A stretch of 64,000 nucleotides of DNA from positions 62,001-126,000 of the forward strand of contig NZ_JNFB01000012.1 in NCBI RefSeq assembly GCF_000766145.1, in the 5' to 3' direction. The position numbers and the translations under genes are program-made. Origin of the DNA: Paenilisteria newyorkensis (GTDB lineage Bacteria; Bacillota; Bacilli; Lactobacillales; Listeriaceae). The notes under the pieces are model-generated. The model was not told the origin of the DNA. It saw only the letters and a program-made list of their open reading frames with translations, and did not search any database. This document shows, in pieces, positions 49,804-58,026 of this stretch (position 1 is its first letter; every line of letters begins with the position of its first letter).

Positions 49804-51195
49804 ATGGAAAACAATAATTCATTTTTCAGAAAAAAGAAATTTCATTTAGAAACGAGTGGCGAACACCACTTAAACAAGACGCTCGGTGCATTTGATTTAA
49901 CGATGCTAGGCGTTGGGGCAGTAGTTGGGGCAGGTATTTTTATTTTACCGGGACAAATTGCGTCAGTTACAGCAGGGCCAGGAATCATTATTTCATTTAT
50001 TATTGCAGGATTAGCTTGTTGTTTGGCGGCACTTTGTTATTCGGAGTTTGCTTCTAAATTGCCGATTGCGGGTAGTGCGTATACATATAGTTACCATGTG
50101 TTCGGCGAAGGGATCGCATGGATACTAGGATGGTCGCTACTACTAGAGTACGGACTTGCTGTTGCTGCTGTTGCAAGTGGTTGGGCGGCTTATGTGAAAA
50201 GCTTGCTGGCCGGGTTTAGCCTTCATGTGCCAACAGCGATATCAGGTTCTTACAATCCAGATAACGGGACTTATTTCGATTTATTAGCATTTATCATCAT
50301 TATTGTGATAGGTATTTTACTGAGTCTTGGCATTAAGGAATCCACGCGCGTCAACAATATCATGGTACTCATCAAGGTTGCCGTTGTTGTCCTATTTATT
50401 GTCGTTGGTGTTTTCTATGTAAAACCAGACAATTGGACACCGTTCTTGCCGTTTGGATTTAGCGGTGTGATCACGGGAGCATCGATGGTATTCTTCGCTT
50501 ATATCGGTTTTGATGCGGTTTCGACGGCATCGGAGGAAGTGAAGAATCCGCAACGCAACATGCCAATCGGGATTATTGCTTCCCTCGCGATTTGTACGTT
50601 ATTGTACATTTTGCTATCCGGCGTGTTGACAGGGATCGTTCCTTACGCTGATCTAGAAGGCATTAGCGCGCCTGTAGCTTTTGCACTTCAAGCAATCGGG
50701 CAAAATTGGTTCGCAGGTCTCTTGTCACTTGGCGCAATTGTTGGGATGACAACTGTTATCCTCGTTATGTCATATGGCGGAACACGTTTGTTGTTCGCGA
50801 TGGGGCGTGACGGACTGTTGCCAGAAAGCTTCTCTAAGTTAGGAAAACGCAATACACCAGTTCGTAATACACTTATTTTTGCGATTGCAATGGGGCTTGT
50901 GTCTGGTGTGGTACCATTAGCGCAACTGGCCGAACTAATCAATATTGGAACATTGTTCGCGTTCTCGATGGTTTCACTCGGAATTTTCTTCTTACGTAAA
51001 AATAAAGACCTACCGACAACTGGTTTCAAAACACCGTTATATCCAGTTGTACCAGCGTTATCATTCCTATTATGTGTGTACTTGATCTTAAATCTTTCCG
51101 CGATTACATGGATTTCATTTGCGATCTGGTTCGTGGTTGGATTGGCTGTGTACTTCGTTTATGGAAAACGGCATTCTAATTTGAACGCAAAATAA
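49804..51195 (+). CDS. APC-superfamily amino-acid permease (YfnA/cationic amino-acid transporter type)
   Basis: A 463-residue transporter with about twelve spans. The first span carries the substrate-site motif GVGAVVGAGIFILPG, typical of the APC family, and span 2 reads AGPGIIISFIIAGLACCLAALCYSEFASKLP. FFAYIGFDAVSTASEEVKNPQRNMPIGI is the hallmark of the cationic amino-acid transporter subgroup. ATG 49804 follows CGGAGGAG; the TTG three bases earlier is unlikely. Strong own promoter and terminator make it a single-gene unit. The transported amino acid is not clear. Confidence 0.9.
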   Translation: MENNNSFFRKKKFHLETSGEHHLNKTLGAFDLTMLGVGAVVGAGIFILPGQIASVTAGPGIIISFIIAGLACCLAALCYSEFASKLPIAGSAYTYSYHVFGEGIAWILGWSLLLEYGLAVAAVASGWAAYVKSLLAGFSLHVPTAISGSYNPDNGTYFDLLAFIIIIVIGILLSLGIKESTRVNNIMVLIKVAVVVLFIVVGVFYVKPDNWTPFLPFGFSGVITGASMVFFAYIGFDAVSTASEEVKNPQRNMPIGIIASLAICTLLYILLSGVLTGIVPYADLEGISAPVAFALQAIGQNWFAGLLSLGAIVGMTTVILVMSYGGTRLLFAMGRDGLLPESFSKLGKRNTPVRNTLIFAIAMGLVSGVVPLAQLAELINIGTLFAFSMVSLGIFFLRKNKDLPTTGFKTPLYPVVPALSFLLCVYLILNLSAITWISFAIWFVVGLAVYFVYGKRHSNLNAK

Positions 51196-51197
51196 AA

Positions 51198-51236
51198 ACA
51201 ATCAAAAACCCTTGAAAAAAGGGTTTTTTGATTGTA
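51198..51236 (+). terminator. Terminator of the amino-acid permease gene
   Basis: CAATCAAAAACCCTT (about 51199-51213) pairs with AAGGGTTTTTTGATTG (about 51219-51234); the T-run is part of the 3' arm. Strong hairpin. Confidence 0.9.
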
Positions 51237-51342
51237 GAAATATAGCGTTCAGGATCAAAATCCGTACGTTTAGGACGAATTTGGTTTTTCGGGTCATTTT
51301 TATGATACGCTAAGTGTAAAAAAGATGAGGGAGTTTCATAGC

Positions 51343-51534
51343 ATGAGGAAAATGATTGCGGCGGGCCTGATTTTGGTAGCGTTGATTTTGATTGGGGTTG
51401 CGTGTTACAGTTATTCGAAAAAAGAAGAATTTATTGATCGGAGACATCCTATGCGAAAGGATTTTTATCGGACATTGTACGATGAGAGATGGCTTGAGCG
51501 GTTTCCGATACAGCGATTACATAGGGGAGAGTAG
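51343..51534 (+). CDS. Small single-span membrane protein
   Basis: A 63-residue protein: MRKMIAAGLILVALILIGVACYSYSKK is a signal anchor, followed by a charged tail rich in Arg, Asp and Tyr. ATG 51343 is nine bases after GAGGGAG; an ATG at 51325 overlaps the SD. It is six bases upstream of a second small membrane gene. No family recognised. Confidence 0.65.
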   Translation: MRKMIAAGLILVALILIGVACYSYSKKEEFIDRRHPMRKDFYRTLYDERWLERFPIQRLHRGE

Positions 51535-51540
51535 TATAGG

Positions 51541-51771
51541 ATGGTTATTTTGAAATTAATTTTTTATCTTGTTTGTGCCATTACATTGGCTGGATTGGCG
51601 GATTATGTTTTTCATTGGGAACGTTGGCGTAAGTGGATTCGGTATCTAGTTGCTGCCGTTTTATTTGTGATTGGCTTGGAGTTATTTCAAGCAGCAGGCG
51701 GGATTATTTTTAATGAGTTGGGTGTGCCAATGCCATCTTGGTTAAGATGGTTAACAGAAGAAAGCGATTGA
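51541..51771 (+). CDS. Small two-span membrane protein
   Basis: A 76-residue protein with two spans (about 3-21 and 34-52), a Trp/Arg-rich loop between them (HWERWRKWIRY) and an amphipathic end. SD AGGGGAGAG within the end of the previous gene, so the pair is co-transcribed. Function unknown. Confidence 0.65.
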   Translation: MVILKLIFYLVCAITLAGLADYVFHWERWRKWIRYLVAAVLFVIGLELFQAAGGIIFNELGVPMPSWLRWLTEESD

Positions 51772-51846
51772 GGTTCGGGCAAAACTCAATATAAAGAAAA
51801 ATCGCCTCACCCTTTTTGGGGGTAAGACGGAAAATTTTGCTTGACA

Positions 51847-51872
51847 CAAATCGAGCGCTTGTCGCCGATTTA
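51847..51872. repeat. 26-bp hairpin repeat, copy A
   Basis: CAAATCGAGCGCTTGTCGCC then GATTTA: the arms AAATCG/CGATTT can pair. The same sequence with one difference occurs in opposite orientation at 56636-56661. Confidence 0.6.
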
Positions 51873-51904
51873 TATGGGTTATGCACCAGACTCAATGACT
51901 TTTT

Positions 51905-52450
51905 TCATATCTTATCAAACGAACTATGATACAAATCTTCGGCCCAGTCACACCATGCGAGTTCCTGCGCACAAACATCATCGCGGCGCTTCACAATCAA
52001 ATACCGGCCGAATGAATTGCGCCATTCTTCTTTTCGTGTTGGGTCATTTTGCAGTGCTTCCAGTTCCTCGAGCTTCGGTTTATTAATCGTGGCTCTTTTT
52101 TTGTAGTGTCTGCGGCGGTCGTTGAAAAGTTGGGCAACGGTGTTTTTGTCCATTAGCGCGATGACGTAAATTTTTGCGAGGAATTCATCGCGGCTAATCG
52201 GCTCGGCGGTTTCTTCTAGCACCCATTCGCTGACGGCTTGAACGCCTTTTTTTGTTAGCGAGTAGATTTTCTTCGTCGTATCAGGATCAGCCTCGAATTG
52301 GACGTAGCCTTCTGTTTCCATTTTGCCGAGAACGGTGTAGATTTGGCTGTGATGTGCTTGCCAAAATAATTCCATATATTGCTTTAATTCGTAGCCTGTG
52401 CACGATTTGCGCGCGAGCATGCATAGCAGGACGTAACTCAATGTATTCAA
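51905..52450 (-). CDS. PadR-family transcriptional repressor
   Basis: A protein of about 181 residues: a winged-helix N-terminus (LCMLARKSCTGYELKQYMELFWQAHHSQIYTVLGKMETEGYV), a wing (TKKIYSLTKKGVQAVSEWV) and the C-terminal coiled helix pair typical of PadR/Vir_act_alpha_C regulators. I place the start at TTG 52450, seven bases from GGAGGGG, because an extended -10 (TGGTATACT, 52492-52484 on the minus strand) lies inside the longer frame. The divergent MFS gene has the PadR operator in its promoter. Phenolic acids or other toxic compounds are typical inducers. Confidence 0.88.
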   Translation of the reverse strand: MNTLSYVLLCMLARKSCTGYELKQYMELFWQAHHSQIYTVLGKMETEGYVQFEADPDTTKKIYSLTKKGVQAVSEWVLEETAEPISRDEFLAKIYVIALMDKNTVAQLFNDRRRHYKKRATINKPKLEELEALQNDPTRKEEWRNSFGRYLIVKRRDDVCAQELAWCDWAEDLYHSSFDKI

Positions 52451-52525
52451 TTCGAACCCCTCCAACGCAACGTTTATGTGTTCAGTATACCACATCCGAT
52501 TCTAAAATTTAATGTAAAAAAAAAC

Positions 52526-52564
52526 ATGTCAATATTGACATTATAGTCGAATGAGGAGTATACT
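52526..52564 (+). promoter_or_regulatory. PadR operator overlapping the MFS promoter
   Basis: ATGTCAATATTGACAT (52526-52541) is a perfect 16-bp palindrome of the ATGT-N8-ACAT PadR type. It covers the -35 box of a strong promoter, TTGACA (52535-52540), 18 bases, TATACT (52559-52564), which drives the MFS gene. Repression by occlusion of the -35 is the natural reading. Confidence 0.85.
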
Positions 52565-52600
52565 TTAAAACAGGTTAATAAACAAACAGGAGTGGTAAAC

Positions 52601-53800
52601 GTGGTAGAAGGAAAAGTAGCAATAAAAAAAGAGGATGGCGTTTTGAAAAGTTTGCTGCACCAGCCTAAATCGGCGTTGGCAGTAGCTTTTTCATGTGTGG
52701 TCGCCTTTATGGGAATCGGACTTGTCGATCCTATCTTAAAATCAATTTCGGAGCAGTTGCATGCGACGCCGGCACAAACATCGTTATTATTTACGAGTTA
52801 TATGTTGGTAACGGGCATTGTGATGCTGTTTACTGGATTTATATCGAGCCGAATCGGGGCAAAAAAGACATTGCTTATCGGGCTCGTCATTATTATTATT
52901 TTCGCAGGGCTGGGTGGATTATCGCAATCTGTTGGGCAGTTAGTTGGGCTCCGCGCTGGTTGGGGACTTGGAAATGCGCTCTTTATTTCGACGGCGCTGG
53001 CAACGATTATTGCGGTTAGTTCAGGCGCGACGGAAAAAGCGATTATCATGTATGAGGCCGCGATGGGGCTCGGTATGTCGGTCGGTCCGCTGGTTGGTGG
53101 TTTGCTTGGAAGCATCACGTGGCGCGCACCATTTTTCGGAGTAGCGACTTTAATGGCAATTGGATTTGTGGCGATTATCATGTTGCTCGATCCGATACCA
53201 AAGCCAAAAGTGAAATCGAAATTCTGGGATTCACTCCGAGCTTTGCGTCACAAGGGCTTGCTTGTCACCGGTTTAACGGCGTTATTTTATAATTTCGGAT
53301 TCTTTACGTTACTTGCTTATTCGCCATTTTTGATGGTTGGATATAGCGCGATTCAAGTGGGATTAGTATTCTTCGGTTGGGGCTTAATGCTCGCGATTTC
53401 CTCGGTTTTCGTGGCGCCGCGATTGGAAGAAATGTGGGGGACAAAATTGGTGATGATGGGCGCACTGGGACTTTTTGCGGTTGTTTTAGTCGTGATGGGA
53501 ATTGGCGCGAATGATAGCACGGTCATTTCCGTCTGCATCGTGATCGCTGGCTTTTTCCAAGGGATTAACAACACGCTGATTACGTCGGCGGTGATGGTCG
53601 TTTCGCCAGTGGAGCGTGCGACGGCGTCCTCGGCCTACAGCTTTATCCGGTTTACGGGCGGTGCGATTGCGCCATGGCTCGCAGGGAGTTTGGCGGTTTG
53701 GTTCAATCCGCACGTGACGTTTTATGTGGCAGGATTTGCCGTACTCATCGGGATTATTATTTTGCTAGCAGGTCGAAAAGCATTGAGCGCACTTGATTAA
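52601..53800 (+). CDS. MFS transporter, drug-efflux (12-span) type
   Basis: A 399-residue MFS protein with about twelve spans; the N-terminal half contains FMGIGLVDPILKSISEQL and the loop ISSRIGAKKTLLIG (motif A-like), and span 5 reads MGLGMSVGPLVGGLLGSITWRAPFFG, the motif C pattern of antiporters. So it is likely an efflux pump. GTG 52601 is nine bases after CAGGAGTG. It is under the divergent PadR repressor, suggesting a compound-induced pump. A UspA gene follows and is probably co-transcribed. Confidence 0.88.
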   Translation: MVEGKVAIKKEDGVLKSLLHQPKSALAVAFSCVVAFMGIGLVDPILKSISEQLHATPAQTSLLFTSYMLVTGIVMLFTGFISSRIGAKKTLLIGLVIIIIFAGLGGLSQSVGQLVGLRAGWGLGNALFISTALATIIAVSSGATEKAIIMYEAAMGLGMSVGPLVGGLLGSITWRAPFFGVATLMAIGFVAIIMLLDPIPKPKVKSKFWDSLRALRHKGLLVTGLTALFYNFGFFTLLAYSPFLMVGYSAIQVGLVFFGWGLMLAISSVFVAPRLEEMWGTKLVMMGALGLFAVVLVVMGIGANDSTVISVCIVIAGFFQGINNTLITSAVMVVSPVERATASSAYSFIRFTGGAIAPWLAGSLAVWFNPHVTFYVAGFAVLIGIIILLAGRKALSALD

Positions 53801-53813
53801 TGGAGGGATTAGA

Positions 53814-54233
53814 ATGAAATTAGCGGTATTAATTGCAGACGATCAACTATCTAAAAAAATCGTGACAAAAACCGTGGCGTTGTGCCAAGAATTTGCAGAG
53901 GCGCCGGAAATCACGCTGATTCATGTCGTGAATGACAAAGCGATTGCGGAGGACGTGGAAGTTGGCGTAGACATTTCGGAGAATTTAGAGGAAGACGCAC
54001 AGAAGATGCTGGCGGAAAAAGGCGCGATGTTCAGCGAGGCAGGACTGATGTATAAAACGGCTATCTTGAGCGGTTTTCCAGCAAAAGAAGTGACGAAATA
54101 CGCGGGGGAAGCGGGATTGGATATGCTGATTATGGGGCATCACGATTTGTCGCTCGTTCAGAAAATGACGATTGGCAGTGTCGCGAAGAAAGTCGTCCAG
54201 CACGCGGAATGTCCGGTATTATTGATCAAATAA
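53814..54233 (+). CDS. Universal stress protein (UspA family)
   Basis: A 139-residue UspA-fold protein starting MKLAVLIADDQLSKKIV and ending with the nucleotide-site type motif MGHHDLSLVQKMTIGSVAKKVVQHAECPVLLIK. ATG 53814 follows TGGAGGG just after the MFS stop; the longer frame from 53793 overlaps the MFS gene. Co-transcription with a PadR-controlled pump suggests a role in chemical stress. Confidence 0.9.
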   Translation: MKLAVLIADDQLSKKIVTKTVALCQEFAEAPEITLIHVVNDKAIAEDVEVGVDISENLEEDAQKMLAEKGAMFSEAGLMYKTAILSGFPAKEVTKYAGEAGLDMLIMGHHDLSLVQKMTIGSVAKKVVQHAECPVLLIK

Positions 54234-54284
54234 AAGCTAGTAGGAAGCTCACGTTCGTTGTGATTTTCCTACTAGCTTTTTTAT
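54233..54284. terminator. Bidirectional terminator after the UspA gene
   Basis: AAAGCTAGTAGGAA (about 54233-54246) pairs with TTCCTACTAGCTTT (about 54266-54279), T-run on the plus strand and A/T-rich on the minus side. It meets the end of the convergent esterase gene. Confidence 0.9.
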
Positions 54285-55126
54285 TTGTACTCTTCTAAAA
54301 AACGTAAGGCTTGTTTGTAGGCCGGTAAACCGTCGTCGATGTTGGAATCGAAATCATGCTCCAAATTCTGCACGGTGAAAAGTTCATTTTGGAAGGTAGT
54401 CTGAGCTATTTTTTCAGCTTCGGTGTAGGGCACGTCTTTGTCAGTCGTACTATGCGCGATGAATACGGGCGGCAAAAAGCTGAAATCGCGCATGTCTTCG
54501 AGTGAAAAGGCGTCGATATCGGCGTCTTGATGCGGTCCAAAAACTTCATCGAGCCACTGCCCCTTTTGGCGACAGTATATGTACAAGGCGTAACGCTTTT
54601 CGATGTAACCTTCTGTGAGCTCCGTTTTGCCAGTTAAAGCGGTTTTTAAATCGGCTGGAATCGTTGGGAGCTTCGCGTAATGTGGACTCGGATTTTGATA
54701 CCAGGAACCGTCAATCGAAGCGTAGCCATAGAAGGATAGCACGGCGTCGGCGGTTGGAAGCGTGGCGTCGGATGCGGCTTGGAGTGCGAGATAAGCGCCG
54801 GCGGAACGTCCGAACAAGATGAACGCGTTGGCAACACCGAACGTTGCGCGGGCGTTGGCTTCAAACCAGGAAATCGCGTCTTGCACATCTTCATAAATCG
54901 CAGGTAGCTTGGTTTCCGGCGCCAATCGATAATCGACCGCGAAAAAATGATACCCAGCTTCGAGAAAAAGATTGCGGTACGTTTCCGGCAAATCGTTGCG
55001 AAGTCCCCAAATGAGACCGCCACCGTGAAAATAAATAATCGTTTTAGCGGCATCAGGACGCGGACTTGGATAGAAATCCCCTTTTAGCGCCAAGCCATTT
55101 TTTTCAGCAAAAATAATTGTTTGCAA
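54281..55126 (-). CDS. Alpha/beta-hydrolase, HSL/acetyl-esterase type
   Basis: A protein of about 281 residues. FHGGGLIWGLRND is the HGGG oxyanion motif of the hormone-sensitive-lipase family, FGRSAGAYLAL carries the nucleophile Ser, and HSTTDKDVPY and NLEHDFD supply the Asp and His. It is cytosolic and should hydrolyse short-chain esters. TTG 55126 is nine bases after AAAGGAG, while ATG 55135 abuts the SD, so I prefer the TTG; the ATG would add three residues. Stands alone, convergent with the UspA gene. Confidence 0.85.
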   Translation of the reverse strand: MQTIIFAEKNGLALKGDFYPSPRPDAAKTIIYFHGGGLIWGLRNDLPETYRNLFLEAGYHFFAVDYRLAPETKLPAIYEDVQDAISWFEANARATFGVANAFILFGRSAGAYLALQAASDATLPTADAVLSFYGYASIDGSWYQNPSPHYAKLPTIPADLKTALTGKTELTEGYIEKRYALYIYCRQKGQWLDEVFGPHQDADIDAFSLEDMRDFSFLPPVFIAHSTTDKDVPYTEAEKIAQTTFQNELFTVQNLEHDFDSNIDDGLPAYKQALRFLEEYK

Positions 55127-55309
55127 TTGGGTCATCTCCTTTGTTATTCTTCAAAGACAGCATACACTAGATTTCCTGTGAGCTCAACGATTTATGATTG
55201 GGCACGCGAAATCTATATAATCACTATCAACAATTTGGGCAGCTTAATTAGTCATAATGAACAAAAAGCGAACAGGGTTTTTATCGCTTTTAAACGATGC
55301 AATCAAAAC

Positions 55310-55323
55310 TTGAAACGCTTACA
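55310..55323 (+). promoter_or_regulatory. cre-like site upstream of the ureide operon
   Basis: TTGAAACGCTTACA matches the CcpA catabolite-response consensus TGWAARCGYTWNCW at 12 of 14 positions. It lies about 55 bases before the first gene of the operon. No convincing promoter was identified. Confidence 0.4.
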
Positions 55324-55378
55324 CTTTAAAGAGTAGAGAACAAGTAGGACAAATCAGATGAAGGGTGGACTTTTAACG

Positions 55379-56608
55379 ATGGACAGAATTTTTCAAGATG
55401 TGGCGGATAATGTGGCTTGGCTTTCGGGAATTGGCGCGGATCCGACTGGTGGAACGACGCGGTTGCTTTACTCGGATTATTGGGTGGAGGCGCAGCAGGG
55501 CGTGAAGAAGAAAATGGACGATGCGGGTTTCACGACGTATTTTGATGATATCGGCAATCTTTTTGGCCGTGTGGAAGGGTCTACATATAAGGATGAGACG
55601 ATTATGTCGGGTTCTCATATTGATACGGTGGTCAACGGCGGGAAACTAGACGGTCAATTTGGCGTTTTGGCTGCGTACCTTGCGATTAAATATTTGAAGG
55701 AAAAACACGGTCAGCCGCTTCGGAACCTAGAAGTTATTTCGATGGCAGAAGAGGAAGGAAGCCGTTTTCCGTATGTTTTCTGGGGAAGTAAGAACTTCTT
55801 TGGACTTGCGAATAAAGAGGAAATGGCGGACGTTGCGGATTTTGAAGGTGTAAAATTTGTGGATGCGATGCGCGGAGCTGGGTTCGATTTCCGCGATGAA
55901 ACGAAGCCGCTGCGTGACGATATTAAGGCGTTCGTCGAGATTCATATCGAGCAGGGGAAAGTGCTGGAAAACGAGGGTAAAGTAGTTGGTGTGGTGAATA
56001 GTATCGCTGGGCAACGTCGCTATACTATCGTGCTAAACGGCGAGTCAAACCACGCGGGAACAACGCCGATGGGCTACCGCAAAGATACCGTTTATGCGTT
56101 CAGTAAAATCGTGTCGCAATCGATTGACAAAGCCAAAAAACTTGGCGACCCACTCGTGCTTACGTTCGGAAAAGTAGAGCCGAAGCCAAATACGGTGAAT
56201 GTCGTTCCTGGTGAGACACTGTTCACGATGGATTGCCGTCACACGGATGAGGCTGAACTGCATAGCTTCACGCAAGAAATTGAGCAAGATATGAAAACAA
56301 TTTGCGCAGAAATGGGCATCGATATCTTGATTGATCTATGGATGGACGAAGCACCAGTGCCGATGGATCCACATATCGTGTCCGTGCTAGAAGGCGTTTG
56401 TAAAAAAGAAGGACTCAATTATCGCGTGATGCATAGCGGCGCAGGTCATGATTCTCAAATTTTTGCACCGCGTGTACCGACGGCGATGTTCTTCGTGCCT
56501 AGTATTGGTGGGATTAGCCACAACCCGGCGGAAGATACGAAAACAGAAGACTTGGTTGAAGGCGTGAAAGCACTAACAGAAGCATTATACGAATTAGCAT
56601 ATAAATAA
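55379..56608 (+). CDS. allC: Allantoate amidohydrolase (M20 family)
   Basis: A 409-residue M20-family amidohydrolase of the AllC/hydantoinase-carbamoylase group. Metal ligands are visible: His in GSHIDTVVNGG, Asp in LDGQFGVLAAY, Glu in MAEEEGSRF, and a late His in PSIGGISHNPAEDT; QRRYTIVLNGESNHAGTTPM is the dimerisation-lid signature. It removes ammonia and CO2 from allantoate to give ureidoglycine; the call as AllC rather than another carbamoylase rests on the neighbours. ATG 55379 is preferred; ATG 55358 has no SD. First gene of the ureide operon. Confidence 0.87.
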   Translation: MDRIFQDVADNVAWLSGIGADPTGGTTRLLYSDYWVEAQQGVKKKMDDAGFTTYFDDIGNLFGRVEGSTYKDETIMSGSHIDTVVNGGKLDGQFGVLAAYLAIKYLKEKHGQPLRNLEVISMAEEEGSRFPYVFWGSKNFFGLANKEEMADVADFEGVKFVDAMRGAGFDFRDETKPLRDDIKAFVEIHIEQGKVLENEGKVVGVVNSIAGQRRYTIVLNGESNHAGTTPMGYRKDTVYAFSKIVSQSIDKAKKLGDPLVLTFGKVEPKPNTVNVVPGETLFTMDCRHTDEAELHSFTQEIEQDMKTICAEMGIDILIDLWMDEAPVPMDPHIVSVLEGVCKKEGLNYRVMHSGAGHDSQIFAPRVPTAMFFVPSIGGISHNPAEDTKTEDLVEGVKALTEALYELAYK

Positions 56609-56635
56609 ATAGCTCATACATCATGTAAATCGGCG

Positions 56636-56661
56636 GCAAGCGCTCGATTTGTTGGAAGCAA
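56636..56661. repeat. 26-bp hairpin repeat, copy B
   Basis: Inverse orientation of 51847-51872 with one mismatch (TAAATCGGCGGCAAGCGCTC then GATTTG). It lies between allC and the MFS gene and might be a weak attenuating hairpin. Confidence 0.6.
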
Positions 56662-56719
56662 AATGTAGATGTTATACGAAATGAGAAATGATTAAGATTT
56701 CATAGGGAGTGAATCAAAA

Positions 56720-57958
56720 ATGGAAAACGAAACGGCAACAATGAAAAAGGGGCTCCAGTATTGGCAGCAAATTATTATTATTTTATGTTTAGGTTGGGTA
56801 GTTATCTGGATTTACCGCAGTGTCTTAACACCGATTTTTCCGGAAATTCAACAAACGATTGGGCAACATTCTGATGCACAAATGGGCTTGATTGCGAGTT
56901 TCTATTTCTTCGCGTATACAGGAATGCAGATTCCAGCGGGGATTTTAGTCGATAAATTTGGTAAGAAAGTCGTGCTTATCCCTGGTTTCTCACTGTTCGC
57001 CATCGCAGCACTTGTGATTGGTACGGCGCAAAACTTGGAAATGATTTATCTCGGTAGTTTGCTTGCCGGTCTTGGCTGTGGATCTTATTACGGTGCGGCT
57101 TACTCGCTGTCCTCTGAGAATATTCCAGCAGAAAAACGTGGCCTATCAACGGCTATCATCAACAGTGGTTCCGCGCTCGGTATGGGTATTGGCTTGATTG
57201 CTTCTAGTTTACTTGTAAAATCGGTCGGTATGAACTGGCAAATCATGCTTTTCATTATCGCTGGTTTGATTGTTGTGATGATCTTTGTTTTTGCGAGTGT
57301 GATTAAAAGTTCGCCAAAAGTGGATCGTTCCGCGGTGGCCAAAGAAAAAGCAGCACCAAAAGAGAAAGCGCCAATCAAAAACTTGTTTACAGGTCGGATG
57401 ATTGCGTCGTACATTCTTTATTTTGCAACGTGTTACGGGTACTACATGGTCGTGACGTGGTTGCCATCTTTCTTACAACAAGAACGTGGATTCCAAGGCG
57501 TGGCGATTGGATTTTCCGCTGCACTTGTAGCTTTTTCCGCGATTCCAGGGGCATTATTTTTCAGTAGAATGTCGGATATCTTCAGAACGAAAAAAGTGCG
57601 TTTCATCGTTGGTTTGACGGTTGCAGCCGCGGCGATGTTGATGCTTACAGTACTGGCGCCAACTTCGGGCATCTTGCTAGTCGGCCTGATTTTATACGGA
57701 TTGCTAGGAAAACTTGCAGTAGAGCCAATCCTGATCTCTTACGTAGCAGATAGCGCACCGAAAAAAGGATACGGAACATCGTTTGGCGTATTCAACTTCT
57801 TCGGAATGAGTTCATCGGTTATCGCGCCATTCTTGACAGGGGTTATCTCCGACTCGACAGGATCGAAAGTAATGGGCTTCTATATTTCCGCGATTATCCT
57901 GGTTATCGGAGCAACAGTATTTTTGATTGCAAATATTAAATCGAAGAAAATAGCATAA
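56720..57958 (+). CDS. MFS transporter of the ureide operon
   Basis: A 412-residue transporter with twelve spans; DKFGKKVVLIPG after span 2 is motif A, and a charged loop between spans 6 and 7 (about 195-225) is typical. It belongs to the anion:cation symporter-like MFS group (FPEIQQTIG, YYGAAYSLSSENIPAEKRGLSTAI). Being placed between allC and the aminohydrolase gene, it most likely imports allantoate or a related ureide; this is inferred from context. SD GGGAGTG. Confidence 0.85.
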   Translation: MENETATMKKGLQYWQQIIIILCLGWVVIWIYRSVLTPIFPEIQQTIGQHSDAQMGLIASFYFFAYTGMQIPAGILVDKFGKKVVLIPGFSLFAIAALVIGTAQNLEMIYLGSLLAGLGCGSYYGAAYSLSSENIPAEKRGLSTAIINSGSALGMGIGLIASSLLVKSVGMNWQIMLFIIAGLIVVMIFVFASVIKSSPKVDRSAVAKEKAAPKEKAPIKNLFTGRMIASYILYFATCYGYYMVVTWLPSFLQQERGFQGVAIGFSAALVAFSAIPGALFFSRMSDIFRTKKVRFIVGLTVAAAAMLMLTVLAPTSGILLVGLILYGLLGKLAVEPILISYVADSAPKKGYGTSFGVFNFFGMSSSVIAPFLTGVISDSTGSKVMGFYISAIILVIGATVFLIANIKSKKIA

Positions 57959-57966
57959 TTTGAATA

Positions 57967-57994
57967 GGGAATCAGTGTTTTCGAGCGCTGATTC
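57967..57994 (+). terminator. Intra-operon hairpin, weak terminator or attenuator
   Basis: GGAATCAGTG (57967-57976) pairs with CGCTGATTCC (57985-57994); downstream AATTATAATTT is not a good T-tract. Confidence 0.4.
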
Positions 57995-58026
57995 CAATTA
58001 TAATTTGGAAAAGAGAGGTTTTTAGA

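Noticed and set aside
55121-55336. 71-codon plus-strand ORF between the esterase and allC
   Set aside because: It begins inside the esterase gene on the opposite strand, has no SD and contains the cre-like site.
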